64,000 nucleotides of DNA. It comes from Clavibacter sp. VKM Ac-2873 (lineage in GTDB: Bacteria > Actinomycetota > Actinomycetes > Actinomycetales > Microbacteriaceae). A program made the translations under genes and the position numbers. The DNA lies in NCBI RefSeq assembly GCF_015351075.1, contig NZ_JADKRS010000001.1, positions 1,464,876 to 1,528,875 on the forward strand, in the 5' to 3' direction. This document shows positions 15,674-24,641 of the stretch, piece by piece (within the stretch, counting starts at the first letter, position 1; each line of letters opens with the position of its first letter). A model generated the notes under the pieces. That model was not told the origin of the DNA, made no database searches, and saw only the letters and a program-made list of their open reading frames with translations.

Positions 15674-16950
15674 CGGGCCGCCTTCGCCGGGGCGGGCTCG
15701 AGCACCTCGAGGCCGCCGAGGTACGGGCGGAGCGCCTCGGGCACGCGCACGGATCCGTCGGCCTGCTGGTGGGTCTCGAGGATCGCGACGATCCAGCGCG
15801 TGGTCGCCAGCGTGCCGTTGAGCGTCGCGACGGGCGAGGTGCGGCCGTCCTCGCCGCGGAAGCGCGTGCCGAGGCGACGCGCCTGGAAGGTGGTGCAGTT
15901 CGAGGTGGAGGTGAGCTCACGGTAGGCGCCCTGGGTGGGGATCCACGCCTCGACGTCGTACTTGCGGGCGGCGCTGGATCCCAGGTCGCCCGCCGCCGTG
16001 TCGATGACGCGGTAGGAGAGGCCGAGGTCCTGCATCATGCGCTCCTGCATGGCGAGGAGGCGCTCGTGCTCCGCCTCGGCGTCGGCGGGATCGACGTAGG
16101 AGAACATCTCGAGCTTCTGGAACTGGTGCACGCGGATGATGCCGCGGGTGTCCTTGCCGTATGAGCCCGCCTCCTTTCGGTAGCAGGTCGACCAGCCGGC
16201 GTAGCGGATGGGGCCTGCGGCCAGGTCGAGGATCTCGTCGGCGTGGTACCCGGCGAGCGCCACCTCGCTCGTGCCCGTGAGGTAGAGGTCGTCGTCGTCG
16301 AGGTGGTAGACCTCGTCCGCGTGGGCGCCCAGGTAGCCGGTGCCGGCCATGATCTCGGGCTTCACGAGCGTGGGCGTGATGAGCGGCACGAGGCCGGCCT
16401 CGAGCGCTCGGGCGAGGCCGAAGTTCATCAGCGCGATCTCGAGACGCGCGCCGATCCCCTTCAGGAAGTGGAAGCGGGCGCCGGACACCTTGGCGCCGCG
16501 GCCCATGTCGATGGCGTCGAGGATCTCGCCGATCTCCAGGTGGTCGCGGGGCTCGAAGTCGAACGCCGGCTCCTCGCCGACCTCGCGGACGAGCGCCCAG
16601 TCGTCCTCGCCGCCGGCGGGGACGCCGTCGATGACGATGTTCGGGATCCGCCGCATGGCCTCGTCCAGCGCGGCCTCGGCCGCCTGCGCGCGCTCCTGCG
16701 CGGCGGTGACGCGGGCCTTCAGCTCCTGCACCTCGGCGATGAGGCGCGGCTTGTCGGCCTTGTCGGCCTTCGCGACGAGCTTGCCGTGCGCGTTCTGCTC
16801 GGCGCGCAGGCCCTCGAACTCGGTGACCGCCCGGCGGCGCTCGGAGTCGGCGGCGACCGCCTGGTCGACCACCTCCACGGAGGCTCCGCGCCGCTCCTGC
16901 GAGGCGATGACGAGGTCGGGATGGTCGCGGAGGGTCTGCGGATCGATCAC
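15670..16950 (-). CDS. serS: Serine--tRNA ligase
   Basis: 426-residue class II aminoacyl-tRNA synthetase that charges tRNA-Ser. The N-terminal coiled-coil arm is at about 30-105 ([20 protein letters not shown]...[21 protein letters not shown]). The catalytic domain shows [17 protein letters not shown], motif 2 [20 protein letters not shown] and motif 3 [19 protein letters not shown]. Length is normal for the family. Two tRNA-Ser genes (14596, 12840) lie downstream on the same strand, so enzyme and substrate genes are clustered. The start [14 protein letters not shown] is canonical. Confidence 0.98.
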   Translation of the reverse strand: MIDPQTLRDHPDLVIASQERRGASVEVVDQAVAADSERRRAVTEFEGLRAEQNAHGKLVAKADKADKPRLIAEVQELKARVTAAQERAQAAEAALDEAMRRIPNIVIDGVPAGGEDDWALVREVGEEPAFDFEPRDHLEIGEILDAIDMGRGAKVSGARFHFLKGIGARLEIALMNFGLARALEAGLVPLITPTLVKPEIMAGTGYLGAHADEVYHLDDDDLYLTGTSEVALAGYHADEILDLAAGPIRYAGWSTCYRKEAGSYGKDTRGIIRVHQFQKLEMFSYVDPADAEAEHERLLAMQERMMQDLGLSYRVIDTAAGDLGSSAARKYDVEAWIPTQGAYRELTSTSNCTTFQARRLGTRFRGEDGRTSPVATLNGTLATTRWIVAILETHQQADGSVRVPEALRPYLGGLEVLEPAPAKAAR

Positions 16951-17011
16951 CCCGTCACTCTAACGAAGCGGGTCGCGCGCGTCCGGGCGCGCGGCCCGCG
17001 TCGACGACGCG

Positions 17012-17968
17012 TCAGGCGCCGGCGCCCGGCTCGGCCGACACGATGCCGCGCAGCCAGTCGCGCGCCTCCAGGAAGACGTCGTCCTCGTAGCGGGCGCGGT
17101 AGGTGCTGGGCGTGCCGTCGGCGCGCGGGTAGGAGCCGAGGAAGGTGACGCGCGGGCTGAAGCGGCGGATCCCGAGCAGGGCGTCGGCCACGCGCTCGTC
17201 GTGCACGTGCCCCTCCGCGTCGATGACGAAGCGGTAGCGCCCGAGCTCGTCGCCGATGGGCCGCGACTGGATGAGCGCGAGGTTCACCCCGCGGGTCGCG
17301 AACTGCTCGAGGAGGTCGAGCAGGGATCCGGCGCGGTCGTCCGGGAGCTCGACGATGAGGCTCGTCTTGTCGGCGCCCGTGCGGGCGGGGAGGGTGGTGG
17401 CGCGCCCGACGAGCACGAAGCGCGTGACGGCGTTCGGGTTGTCGCCGATGCCGCGGGCGACCGCCTCGAGCGGCTGGCTCTCCGTGATCTGCGGGGGCGC
17501 GATGGCGGCGTCCGCGATCCCGTCGTCCAGCAGCGAGAGGGCGGCGGCCACGTTCGAGGACGCGGGCACGTGGCCGTGCGTCGGCAGCTCGCGCTCCAGG
17601 AAGCGGCGGCACTGGCCGTAGGCGACCGGGTGCGCGGCGACCGTGCGCACGTCGGCGAGCGCCGTGCCCGGCCGCACCACGAGGTCGAAGGCCACCGGCA
17701 CGAGGTGCTCGCTGAGGATCCGCAGGCCCGGGATGTTCGCGAGCGCGTCCTGCGTGGCCGTCACGCCGCCCTCGACGGAGTTCTCGATGGCGATCATGGC
17801 GGCGACCGACGTGCCGGAGACGACGTCGGCGAGCGCCTCGGACGCGTTGTTGACCGCGCGCCAGGTGCGGCCACGGGCCGCATCCACCTGCTTCAGCGCG
17901 GCCTCGGTGAAGGTGCCCGACGGCCCGAGGTAGCTGTACGTCTCATCGGGTCGCGGGGTCTCGGCCAT
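17012..17968 (-). CDS. pheA: Prephenate dehydratase
   Basis: 318 residues, converting prephenate to phenylpyruvate in phenylalanine synthesis. The catalytic domain starts SYLGPSGTFTEAAL and includes MIAIENSVEGGVTATQD, then AAHPVAYGQCRRFL, then a TRFVLVG block. The C-terminal ACT domain (ELPDDRAGSLLDLLEQFATRGVNL, then the ESRP-type QSRPIGDELGRYRFVID) gives feedback control by phenylalanine. It has no chorismate mutase domain. Divergent from pgm across 49 bp. The ATG at 17966-17968 is chosen for normal length and match at MAETPRPDETYSYLG. Confidence 0.96.
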   Translation of the reverse strand: MAETPRPDETYSYLGPSGTFTEAALKQVDAARGRTWRAVNNASEALADVVSGTSVAAMIAIENSVEGGVTATQDALANIPGLRILSEHLVPVAFDLVVRPGTALADVRTVAAHPVAYGQCRRFLERELPTHGHVPASSNVAAALSLLDDGIADAAIAPPQITESQPLEAVARGIGDNPNAVTRFVLVGRATTLPARTGADKTSLIVELPDDRAGSLLDLLEQFATRGVNLALIQSRPIGDELGRYRFVIDAEGHVHDERVADALLGIRRFSPRVTFLGSYPRADGTPSTYRARYEDDVFLEARDWLRGIVSAEPGAGA

Positions 17969-18017
17969 GCCTGCACCCTAGATGGGAATCGTCCGGGCCC
18001 GGTGCCAGGATGGATCC

Positions 18018-19658
<1,641 letters not shown>

Positions 19659-19722
19659 CCGGGGGTCGCGGAGGCGACGCCGCCCTGGGCGGGTTCGCAT
19701 CCGAGGTGCTTACGCTGGGGGC

Positions 19723-20220
19723 ATGCGCCATTCCGGGGATGTGGACGCGTTCGTCTGGGACGAGCCGTCGATGCACCCCGCCGACGGTCCCGCGGGCGCC
19801 GCGCCGGTCGTCGACCGGCAGGTGCGCCTCCCCGACGGCCTCGCCCGGCGCCGGATCGTGTCGCTCACCGCGCTGCTCGCCGTCGTCATCGCCGGCATGG
19901 TCGTCACGCACTCCGACGGCCGCGGCCTGTGGCCGGACGTGCTCTACGCCGCGGCCATCCACCTCGCGCTCATCGCGCTGATGCCGCGCGTCGACCCGGT
20001 GGTGCACGGGGCGGCCGTGCTCGTGTGGTGCACGGGGGTCGAGCTGCTGCAGATCACCGGCTGGCCCGCCATCTGGGCCCTGCACGTGCCGCTGTGCCGC
20101 CTGCTGATCGGCACCGGGTTCGATCCCGTCGACCTCGCGGCCTACGCGGTCGGCGTGCTGCTCGTGCTCCTCGCCGACCGGCTCCTCCGGGGCGGCCGGG
20201 GCGCCGGCGACGTGCGCTAG
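19723..20220 (+). CDS. DUF2809 family membrane protein
   Basis: 165 residues. After a 40-residue hydrophilic lead come four membrane helices: IVSLTALLAVVIAGMVVTHSDGRGLWPDVLYAAAIHLALIALMP, then HGAAVLVWCTGVELLQITG, then FDPVDLAAYAVGVLLVLLADRLL. The C-T-G-V-E-L-L-Q-I-T-G and FDPVDLAAYAVGV blocks are the DUF2809 signature (VanZ-like, function unknown). Convergent with the amidase lipoprotein gene, and the two stop codons share the palindrome CTAG at 20217-20220. The start at 19723 lies 64 bp after pgm, so it may be co-transcribed with it. Confidence 0.8.
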   Translation: MRHSGDVDAFVWDEPSMHPADGPAGAAPVVDRQVRLPDGLARRRIVSLTALLAVVIAGMVVTHSDGRGLWPDVLYAAAIHLALIALMPRVDPVVHGAAVLVWCTGVELLQITGWPAIWALHVPLCRLLIGTGFDPVDLAAYAVGVLLVLLADRLLRGGRGAGDVR

Positions 20221-21113
20221 GCCACGCTCCAGAAGTGGACCTCGGCGCCCGGGTGCTCCGTCGTGATGGTCGCGTCGAGGTCGCGGTAGTCGTTGTCGAG
20301 GTTGTGGCCGACCATCTTCACGACGTTGCCGCCGTCCTTCGGCTCGATGGCCGAGACGATCTGCGTGTGGTCGGGAGAGGAGTTGCGGTTCCAGTCGAAG
20401 ATGACGATGTCGCCGACCTTCAGCTGGTCGCGGTCGGCGAGCTCGAGGCGCTTCACGCCGAGCGTCGACGCGTTGGCGGCGAGCCACTTGTCGAACGTGG
20501 GCACGTGGATCCACGCGTAGGTCCAGTCGGAGCCGCCGCCGCGGTTGTGCCACGCGTCCGTCATCTGCCACCCGCGCTGGATGAGGGACTGGCTCACGAA
20601 GTTGACGCAGTCGCCGCCGGACGAGTTGAAGTTCCCGTACTCCTGGAGGTTGTAGGCGTCCCAGTGCGCGAGCGCGTACTGCAGCTGCTTGTCGACCGGG
20701 GTCTGGGCGGCGTACGCGGCGGTCGCGGCGGTGAGCGGGGCGTCGCCGGCCATGACCTGGATGTCGGCGGAGCGGTCCTCGTAGTCGGTCGAGCGGGGCG
20801 CCACGACCGTGACGGACCCATCGCCCGCGACCTTCAGGTCGGTGCCCGCGGTGCCCGCGAACATGACGGCGGTGGCGCCGGCGAGGCCGGCGCCCGTGAG
20901 CGTGACGGTCTCGCCGCCCGACACCGAGAGGGTCGCGGGCTCCACGGAGGAGACGGCGGGCGAGGATGCGGATGCCGCGGGCTGTCCGTCGGCTCCCGCG
21001 CCGAGGGTCGCGCGGGGCGCGGGCTCCTGGCGGGTGCATGCGGCGAGCGCGGCGGTCACGGGGAGCGCGAGCGCGGCGGCGAGGATGCTGCGGCGGCGGA
21101 TGTCGGCGATCAC
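20217..21113 (-). CDS. Secreted lipoprotein with IPT/TIG and amidase (PF12671-like) domains
   Basis: 298 residues from GTG 21111-21113. The lipoprotein signal has basic IRRRS, a hydrophobic run, and lipobox LAAC with Cys26. Residues about 50-125 look like an IPT/TIG immunoglobulin fold (SSVEPATLSVSGGETVTLTGAGL). The C-terminal domain matches the putative amidase fold: GGDCVNFVSQSLI with the likely catalytic Cys, WTYAWIHVPTFDKWL, and HTQIVSAI with the likely His. Such proteins are thought to cleave cell-wall or peptide amides outside the cell. An AAGG-type ribosome-binding site precedes the GTG. The distal 3' end interlocks with the DUF2809 gene. Confidence 0.85.
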   Translation of the reverse strand: MIADIRRRSILAAALALPVTAALAACTRQEPAPRATLGAGADGQPAASASSPAVSSVEPATLSVSGGETVTLTGAGLAGATAVMFAGTAGTDLKVAGDGSVTVVAPRSTDYEDRSADIQVMAGDAPLTAATAAYAAQTPVDKQLQYALAHWDAYNLQEYGNFNSSGGDCVNFVSQSLIQRGWQMTDAWHNRGGGSDWTYAWIHVPTFDKWLAANASTLGVKRLELADRDQLKVGDIVIFDWNRNSSPDHTQIVSAIEPKDGGNVVKMVGHNLDNDYRDLDATITTEHPGAEVHFWSVA

Positions 21114-21217
21114 GTGCTGCCTTCGGGTCGGGGGCGCGCCCGGGATGCCGGACCCCACCAGGGTAACCCCGGGCCCTGCGGATCGACTCCGCGCGACACC
21201 GCGCCTAGTGTGGCGGG

Positions 21218-21502
21218 ATGAGCGTCGACGTGACCCACGACCCCGACGGCTCGCGCTACACGCTGTGGCTCGACGGCGAGCGCGCGGGCTTCGCGGACTA
21301 CCTGATCCAGGGCGATCGCATCGTCTTCACCCACACGGAGGTCGACCCCGCGAAGCGGCGCGGCGGCCTCGGCGGCGAGCTGGTGCGGGCGGCGCTCGAC
21401 GACGTGCGCGGCGGATCCCGCACGGTCGTGGCCGCGTGCCCGTTCGTCGCGGAGTGGATCGACGAGCACCCCGACTACCGGGAGCTGCTCGAGCGGGGCT
21501 GA
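21218..21502 (+). CDS. GNAT-like N-acetyltransferase, YjdJ type
   Basis: 94 residues covering a minimal GNAT fold: YTLWLDGERAGFADYLIQGD, then VFTHTEVDPAKRRGGLGGELVRAALDDVR with the acetyl-CoA loop RRGGLGGEL, and TVVAACPFVAEWIDEHPDY at the end. The CPFVAxWIxxHPxY ending is diagnostic for this small family (YidJ/YjdJ). The acceptor is unknown. Single gene between the amidase lipoprotein and the lipoate ligase-like gene; the ATG at 21218 is the only good start. Confidence 0.92.
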   Translation: MSVDVTHDPDGSRYTLWLDGERAGFADYLIQGDRIVFTHTEVDPAKRRGGLGGELVRAALDDVRGGSRTVVAACPFVAEWIDEHPDYRELLERG

Positions 21503-21759
21503 GCGGGTTCGCTCGCGAGGCGCACGCATGCGCCTCGCGAGTCCGCTCCCCCCGACGGGTCTCCCCGTCGCCCGCGGTCGCGAGCGGAGCCTCCGGGGAG
21601 GTTCGATCGGACCGCAGCCGCCGCTCGGCCCCGCGGGGCCGGAAGGACGACGAGGTGACTCTAGGCGCGCGGATCCGGGTGGGAGCTGGGCCCGTCGCCG
21701 GGCGGACAGGTCCGACATGGAGCGGACAACCGGGCTTCGCCAGGCGGACAGTCCCCCGT
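21503..21759. other. Non-coding gap with a hairpin at the lplA-like 3' end
   Basis: Convergent intergenic region. An inverted repeat around CGCATGCG lies near 21526-21538. A hairpin GTCCCC-CGTTCA-GGGGAC at 21751-21768 covers the stop of the lipoate ligase-like gene and uses the same hexaloop as the hairpin at 24288. No gene-like frame seen. Confidence 0.45.
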
Positions 21760-22809
21760 TCAGGGGACGCGGGTGAGCCACTCCGGGGTCGAGAACTTGT
21801 CCTGCACCAGCTGGCGCGTCTTCGCCCATTCCTCCGGCGTCACGCGTCCCGGCTTCCCGCCGTAGAGGCCCGTGAACGTGTCCTTCATCCGGTCGATGAT
21901 GTCGGCACGGCTCATGCCCGTCTGGCTGCGGAGCGGATCGACGCGCTTGGCGGCGCTCGTGATGCCCTTGTCGCTGATCTTCTCGCGGCCGATGCGGAGC
22001 ACCTGCACCATCTTCTCGCCGTCCATGTCGTAGCTCATGGTGACGTGGTGCAGCACGGCTCCCGCACCCAGGCGCTTCTGCGCCGCCCCGCCGATCTTGC
22101 CGGTGGGGCTCGTGATGTCGTTGAGCGGCTGGTACGACGCGTCGATGCCGAGCGAGCGGAGCGCGGTGATGACCCACTCGTCGAGGTAGGCGTAGGAGTC
22201 CGCGAACGTCATGCCCTGCACGAGGTCGACGGGGGCGTAGATCGAGTACGTGATGACGGCGCCCGCCTCCATGTACATGGCGCCGCCGCCGGAGACGCGG
22301 CGCACGACGTCGAAGCCGTGGGCAGCGGCCTGCTCGGCGTCGACCTCGTTGCGCAGCGACTGGAAGCTGCCGATGACGACGGCCGGCTGCTCCCACTCCC
22401 AGATGCGGAGGGTGGGGTTCCGGCGACCGGCGCCGACCTCCTCGGCGAGCACCTGATCCAGGGCCATCTGCTCGACCGGGCGGTAGGCGCGGTCGTGGAT
22501 GACCTCCCACTCGTAGTCGCCCCAGTTCGTGGCGCGGGCGAGCGAGCGGCGGATCGCGACGGCGACGGCCTCGGGCGAGAACCCGAGGAGCGTGGCCTCC
22601 GGGGGGAGCGCGCGGCGGATGGCGGCGGTGATCGCGGCGGCGTCGCTGTCCTCCGGGAGCCCGTTGACGGCGCCGTCGATGGCCTCGAGCGCGTCGTCCG
22701 GCTCGAGGAAGAAGTCACCCGCGAGGCGGAAGTCGGAGATGCGGCCGTCGGTCACGTCCAGGTCGACCACGACGAGCTTGCCGCCGGGGACCTTGTACTC
22801 ACCATGCAT
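21760..22809 (-). CDS. Lipoate--protein ligase family protein
   Basis: 349 residues with a swapped order. About 90 N-terminal residues resemble the LplA accessory domain (GKLVVVDLDVTDGRISDFRLAGDFFLEPDDALEAIDGAVNGLP). They are followed by the LplA/BPL catalytic domain: MALDQVLAEEV, then PAVVIGSFQSLRNEVDAEQAAAHGFDVVRRVSGGGAMYMEAG with the lipoyl-binding RRxSGGG motif, and GKIGGAAQKRLG with the catalytic Lys. It should attach exogenous lipoate or octanoate to the lipoyl domains of 2-oxoacid dehydrogenases. No lipA or lipB is nearby. The ATG is at 22807-22809. Confidence 0.9.
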   Translation of the reverse strand: MHGEYKVPGGKLVVVDLDVTDGRISDFRLAGDFFLEPDDALEAIDGAVNGLPEDSDAAAITAAIRRALPPEATLLGFSPEAVAVAIRRSLARATNWGDYEWEVIHDRAYRPVEQMALDQVLAEEVGAGRRNPTLRIWEWEQPAVVIGSFQSLRNEVDAEQAAAHGFDVVRRVSGGGAMYMEAGAVITYSIYAPVDLVQGMTFADSYAYLDEWVITALRSLGIDASYQPLNDITSPTGKIGGAAQKRLGAGAVLHHVTMSYDMDGEKMVQVLRIGREKISDKGITSAAKRVDPLRSQTGMSRADIIDRMKDTFTGLYGGKPGRVTPEEWAKTRQLVQDKFSTPEWLTRVP

Positions 22810-22887
22810 CTGGCCAGCCTAGGCCGCGGCGCCGGCCGCGAGCGGTACCCGCATCGTCGCGGCGCCGCGGATGTGGGACGGTGGGTC

Positions 22888-23568
22888 GTGCGCATCACCT
22901 GGGCTGTCGTCCGCCTCCTCACCGCCCTGGCCGCGCTGGTCGCCGTCACGAGCCAGTACGTCGTGAGCTCCTCGTACTGGCGGAGCATCGGGGTGGAGGG
23001 CATCTGGGGCAAGACGGTCGACTTCCTCATGTACTTCACGATCGAGTCGAACCTGCTGGCGGCGGTGGTCATGGGCGCGGGGGCCGTGCGGCTGCTGCGT
23101 CGGGCGCCCGCCCCCGGCCGCGGCGGGACGACGCTCCGGCTGGCGGCCACCACGTACATGGTCACGACGGGGATCGTCTACAACGTCCTGCTGCGCGGCC
23201 TGCCGACGGCCCCCGGCGGCAACCTCCCGTGGGCGAACGAGGTGCTGCACGTGGCCGTGCCGCTGCTCGTGCTGCTCGACTGGCTGCTCGCGCCCGACCG
23301 TCGGGCGCTCGGGTACGGCGCGGTCGGCCGGGTCGTGGTCTTCCCCCTGATCTGGGTCGCGGTGACGCTCGCCCGCGGGCCGTTCACGGGCAACGAGATC
23401 ACGGGAGCGGCGACCTACTACCCGTACCCCTTCCTGGATCCCGCGACGGGCGGCGGCGGGTACGGGACGGTGGCGATCTGGGTCGCCGTCATCGCCGCGC
23501 TGATCTGCGGGCTGACGCTGCTGCTGACGTGGGCCGGGCGCCGGGCGTCCCGCGATCGGGCGGTCTGA
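22888..23568 (+). CDS. Pr6Pr family integral membrane protein
   Basis: 226 residues with about six membrane helices. The segments VDFLMYFTIESNLLAAVVMGAGA and GNLPWANEVLHVAVPLLVLLDWLL, then TGAATYYPYPFLDP, match the Pr6Pr/FAR-17a-AIG1-like family of small membrane proteins with a conserved His and Asn. Their role in bacteria is undefined; eukaryotic relatives hydrolyse fatty-acid esters of hydroxy fatty acids. The start is GTG at 22888 (VRITWAVVRLL). An in-frame GTG at 22873 is possible. Divergent from the lipoate ligase-like gene. Confidence 0.82.
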   Translation: MRITWAVVRLLTALAALVAVTSQYVVSSSYWRSIGVEGIWGKTVDFLMYFTIESNLLAAVVMGAGAVRLLRRAPAPGRGGTTLRLAATTYMVTTGIVYNVLLRGLPTAPGGNLPWANEVLHVAVPLLVLLDWLLAPDRRALGYGAVGRVVVFPLIWVAVTLARGPFTGNEITGAATYYPYPFLDPATGGGGYGTVAIWVAVIAALICGLTLLLTWAGRRASRDRAV

Positions 23569-23594
23569 CCGCCTCCTCCACCACCCGATGGCGT

Positions 23595-23610
23595 TCGAAC
23601 ATGCGTTCGA
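23595..23610. promoter_or_regulatory. LexA (SOS) box upstream of alkB
   Basis: TCGAACATGCGTTCGA is a perfect match to the actinobacterial/Gram-positive LexA half-site pattern TCGAAC-N4-GTTCGA. It lies 10 bp before a -10-like TATGCT (23621-23626) and 22 bp before the alkB ATG, so bound LexA would block RNA polymerase. A further half-site TTCGAACAT extends the repeat. Confidence 0.85.
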
Positions 23611-23632
23611 ACATCCGGGCTATGCTCGCGCC

Positions 23633-24265
23633 ATGAGCATCGCATTCCAGGCCTCCCTCTTCGACGACCTCCAGGCGGAGCCGGGCCTCGGCGCGCTCGG
23701 CGCGGAGGTCGAGCGGCTCGAGCTGGGGCAGGGTGCGTGGCTCGACATCCGGCCCGGCTGGGTCAGCGACTCGGACGCGCTGTTCGAGCGCCTCGTGGAG
23801 GACGTCGAGTGGACGGCCGACACGCGGCTGATGCACGGCCGCGTCGTCGAGGTGCCGCGCCTGCTCTCCTGGTTCGGGCCGCGCGCGACCCTGCCCGCAC
23901 CCGTGCTCGTCGAGGCACGCGACGCGCTCAACGAGCACTACGGCCGCCCGACCGGGCAGGTGCTCGAGACCGCGGGGCTGTGCTTCTACCGCACCGGCGA
24001 CGACAGCGTCGCGTGGCACGGCGACCGCGTGGGGCGCGCCATCGACCGCGACACCATGGTCGCCATCGTCTCGGTGGGCGCGGCGCGCACGCTCTCGCTG
24101 CGGCCGAAGGGCGGCGGCGAGGTGCGGCGGTTCCCGCTCGGCCACGGCGACCTCGTCGTCATGGGCGGCAGCGCGCAGCGCACGCACGAGCACGCCATCC
24201 TCAAGACCCAGAAGGCCGTGGGACCGCGCATCAGCATCCAGTTCCGTCCGGTCTGGCCCGCCTGA
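23633..24265 (+). CDS. alkB: AlkB-like alpha-ketoglutarate-dependent DNA repair dioxygenase
   Basis: 210 residues, an Fe(II)/2OG oxygenase that removes alkyl groups (1-methyladenine, 3-methylcytosine) from DNA or RNA. Iron ligands are His129 and Asp131 in VAWHGD and His187 in THEHAIL. The 2OG-binding Rx5R is Arg199-Arg205 in GPRISIQFR. The nucleotide-lid part is GRVVEVPRLLSWFG. ATG 23633 is chosen because the LexA box and -10 element lie just upstream; a farther in-frame ATG at 23588 would place the operator inside the gene. The gene is therefore likely DNA-damage inducible. Confidence 0.94.
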   Translation: MSIAFQASLFDDLQAEPGLGALGAEVERLELGQGAWLDIRPGWVSDSDALFERLVEDVEWTADTRLMHGRVVEVPRLLSWFGPRATLPAPVLVEARDALNEHYGRPTGQVLETAGLCFYRTGDDSVAWHGDRVGRAIDRDTMVAIVSVGAARTLSLRPKGGGEVRRFPLGHGDLVVMGGSAQRTHEHAILKTQKAVGPRISIQFRPVWPA

Positions 24266-24287
24266 GGCGAGGGCCACCGCGGCGACC

Positions 24288-24307
24288 CACCCCCCGTTCA
24301 GGGGGTG
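24288..24307 (+). terminator. Hairpin after alkB
   Basis: CACCCCC and GGGGGTG pair around the loop CGTTCA, 22 bp after the alkB stop. It overlaps the first repeat of the PHO-box-like array, so it could both end alkB transcription and overlap regulator binding. No T-run follows. Confidence 0.45.
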
Positions 24308-24363
24308 TTCCGCGCGTGATCACCGGAGGTGACGCGGCGTTCCCCCTCGGCGCCCATACTCGC
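24296..24363 (+). promoter_or_regulatory. PHO-box-like promoter of phospholipase C 1
   Basis: Aligns without gaps over 68 bp to 26846-26913, the equivalent region of the second phospholipase gene. GTTCA, GTTCC, GATCA and GTGAC start at offsets 1, 12, 23 and 34, an 11-bp period like the direct repeats bound by PhoP in actinobacteria. A further GTTCC is at offset 44. The -10 CATACT is at 24355-24360. Phosphate-starvation control is inferred from this and from the product. Confidence 0.65.
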
Positions 24364-24439
24364 TGACGACAGCGACGTCTCGCTGACGACAGCGACGTCT
24401 CGTCGTCGACCGCGACGTCTCGTCGTCGACCGCGACGTC
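24360..24439. repeat. Four tandem 20-bp repeats in the phospholipase 1 leader
   Basis: Two exact copies of TCGCTGACGACAGCGACGTC (24360-24379, 24380-24399) are followed by two exact copies of TCGTCGTCGACCGCGACGTC (24400-24419, 24420-24439). The first type folds as CGCTG-acga-CAGCG. The array begins at the -10 element and would lie at the 5' end of the transcript. It is absent from the paralogous leader. Confidence 0.85.
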
Positions 24440-24641
24440 GAGCCGCTGTCGGCGTCGTCGACGACCCGGGCGCGATCCGCATCGGGCCGTGCTCTCGGCC
24501 CGCGTCCCCGCACCGCCCTCTCCGCAGCATCCCTCCCCGTCACCTGCCCGCGACGCGTCGCCCCCGACGCGTCGCGCGCACCGTGATCCCGTTCGCGCGC
24601 CCGCTGGCGCGCGCCCGCGCCTGGAAGAAGGACATCACCCC

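Larger units (their letters stand above)
24266..24641. other. Gene-free 376-bp regulatory and leader region of phospholipase 1
   Basis: Contains, in order, a terminator-like hairpin (24288-24307), the PHO-box-like promoter (24296-24363), the 4 x 20 bp repeat (24360-24439) and about 200 bp of GC-rich untranslated leader ending in the GGAAGAAGGAC ribosome-binding site. No coding frame with a sensible start is present. Confidence 0.6.

Noticed and set aside
24360..24439. Possible CRISPR array
   Set aside because: The 20-bp repeats are directly adjacent with no spacers, and no cas genes are present.
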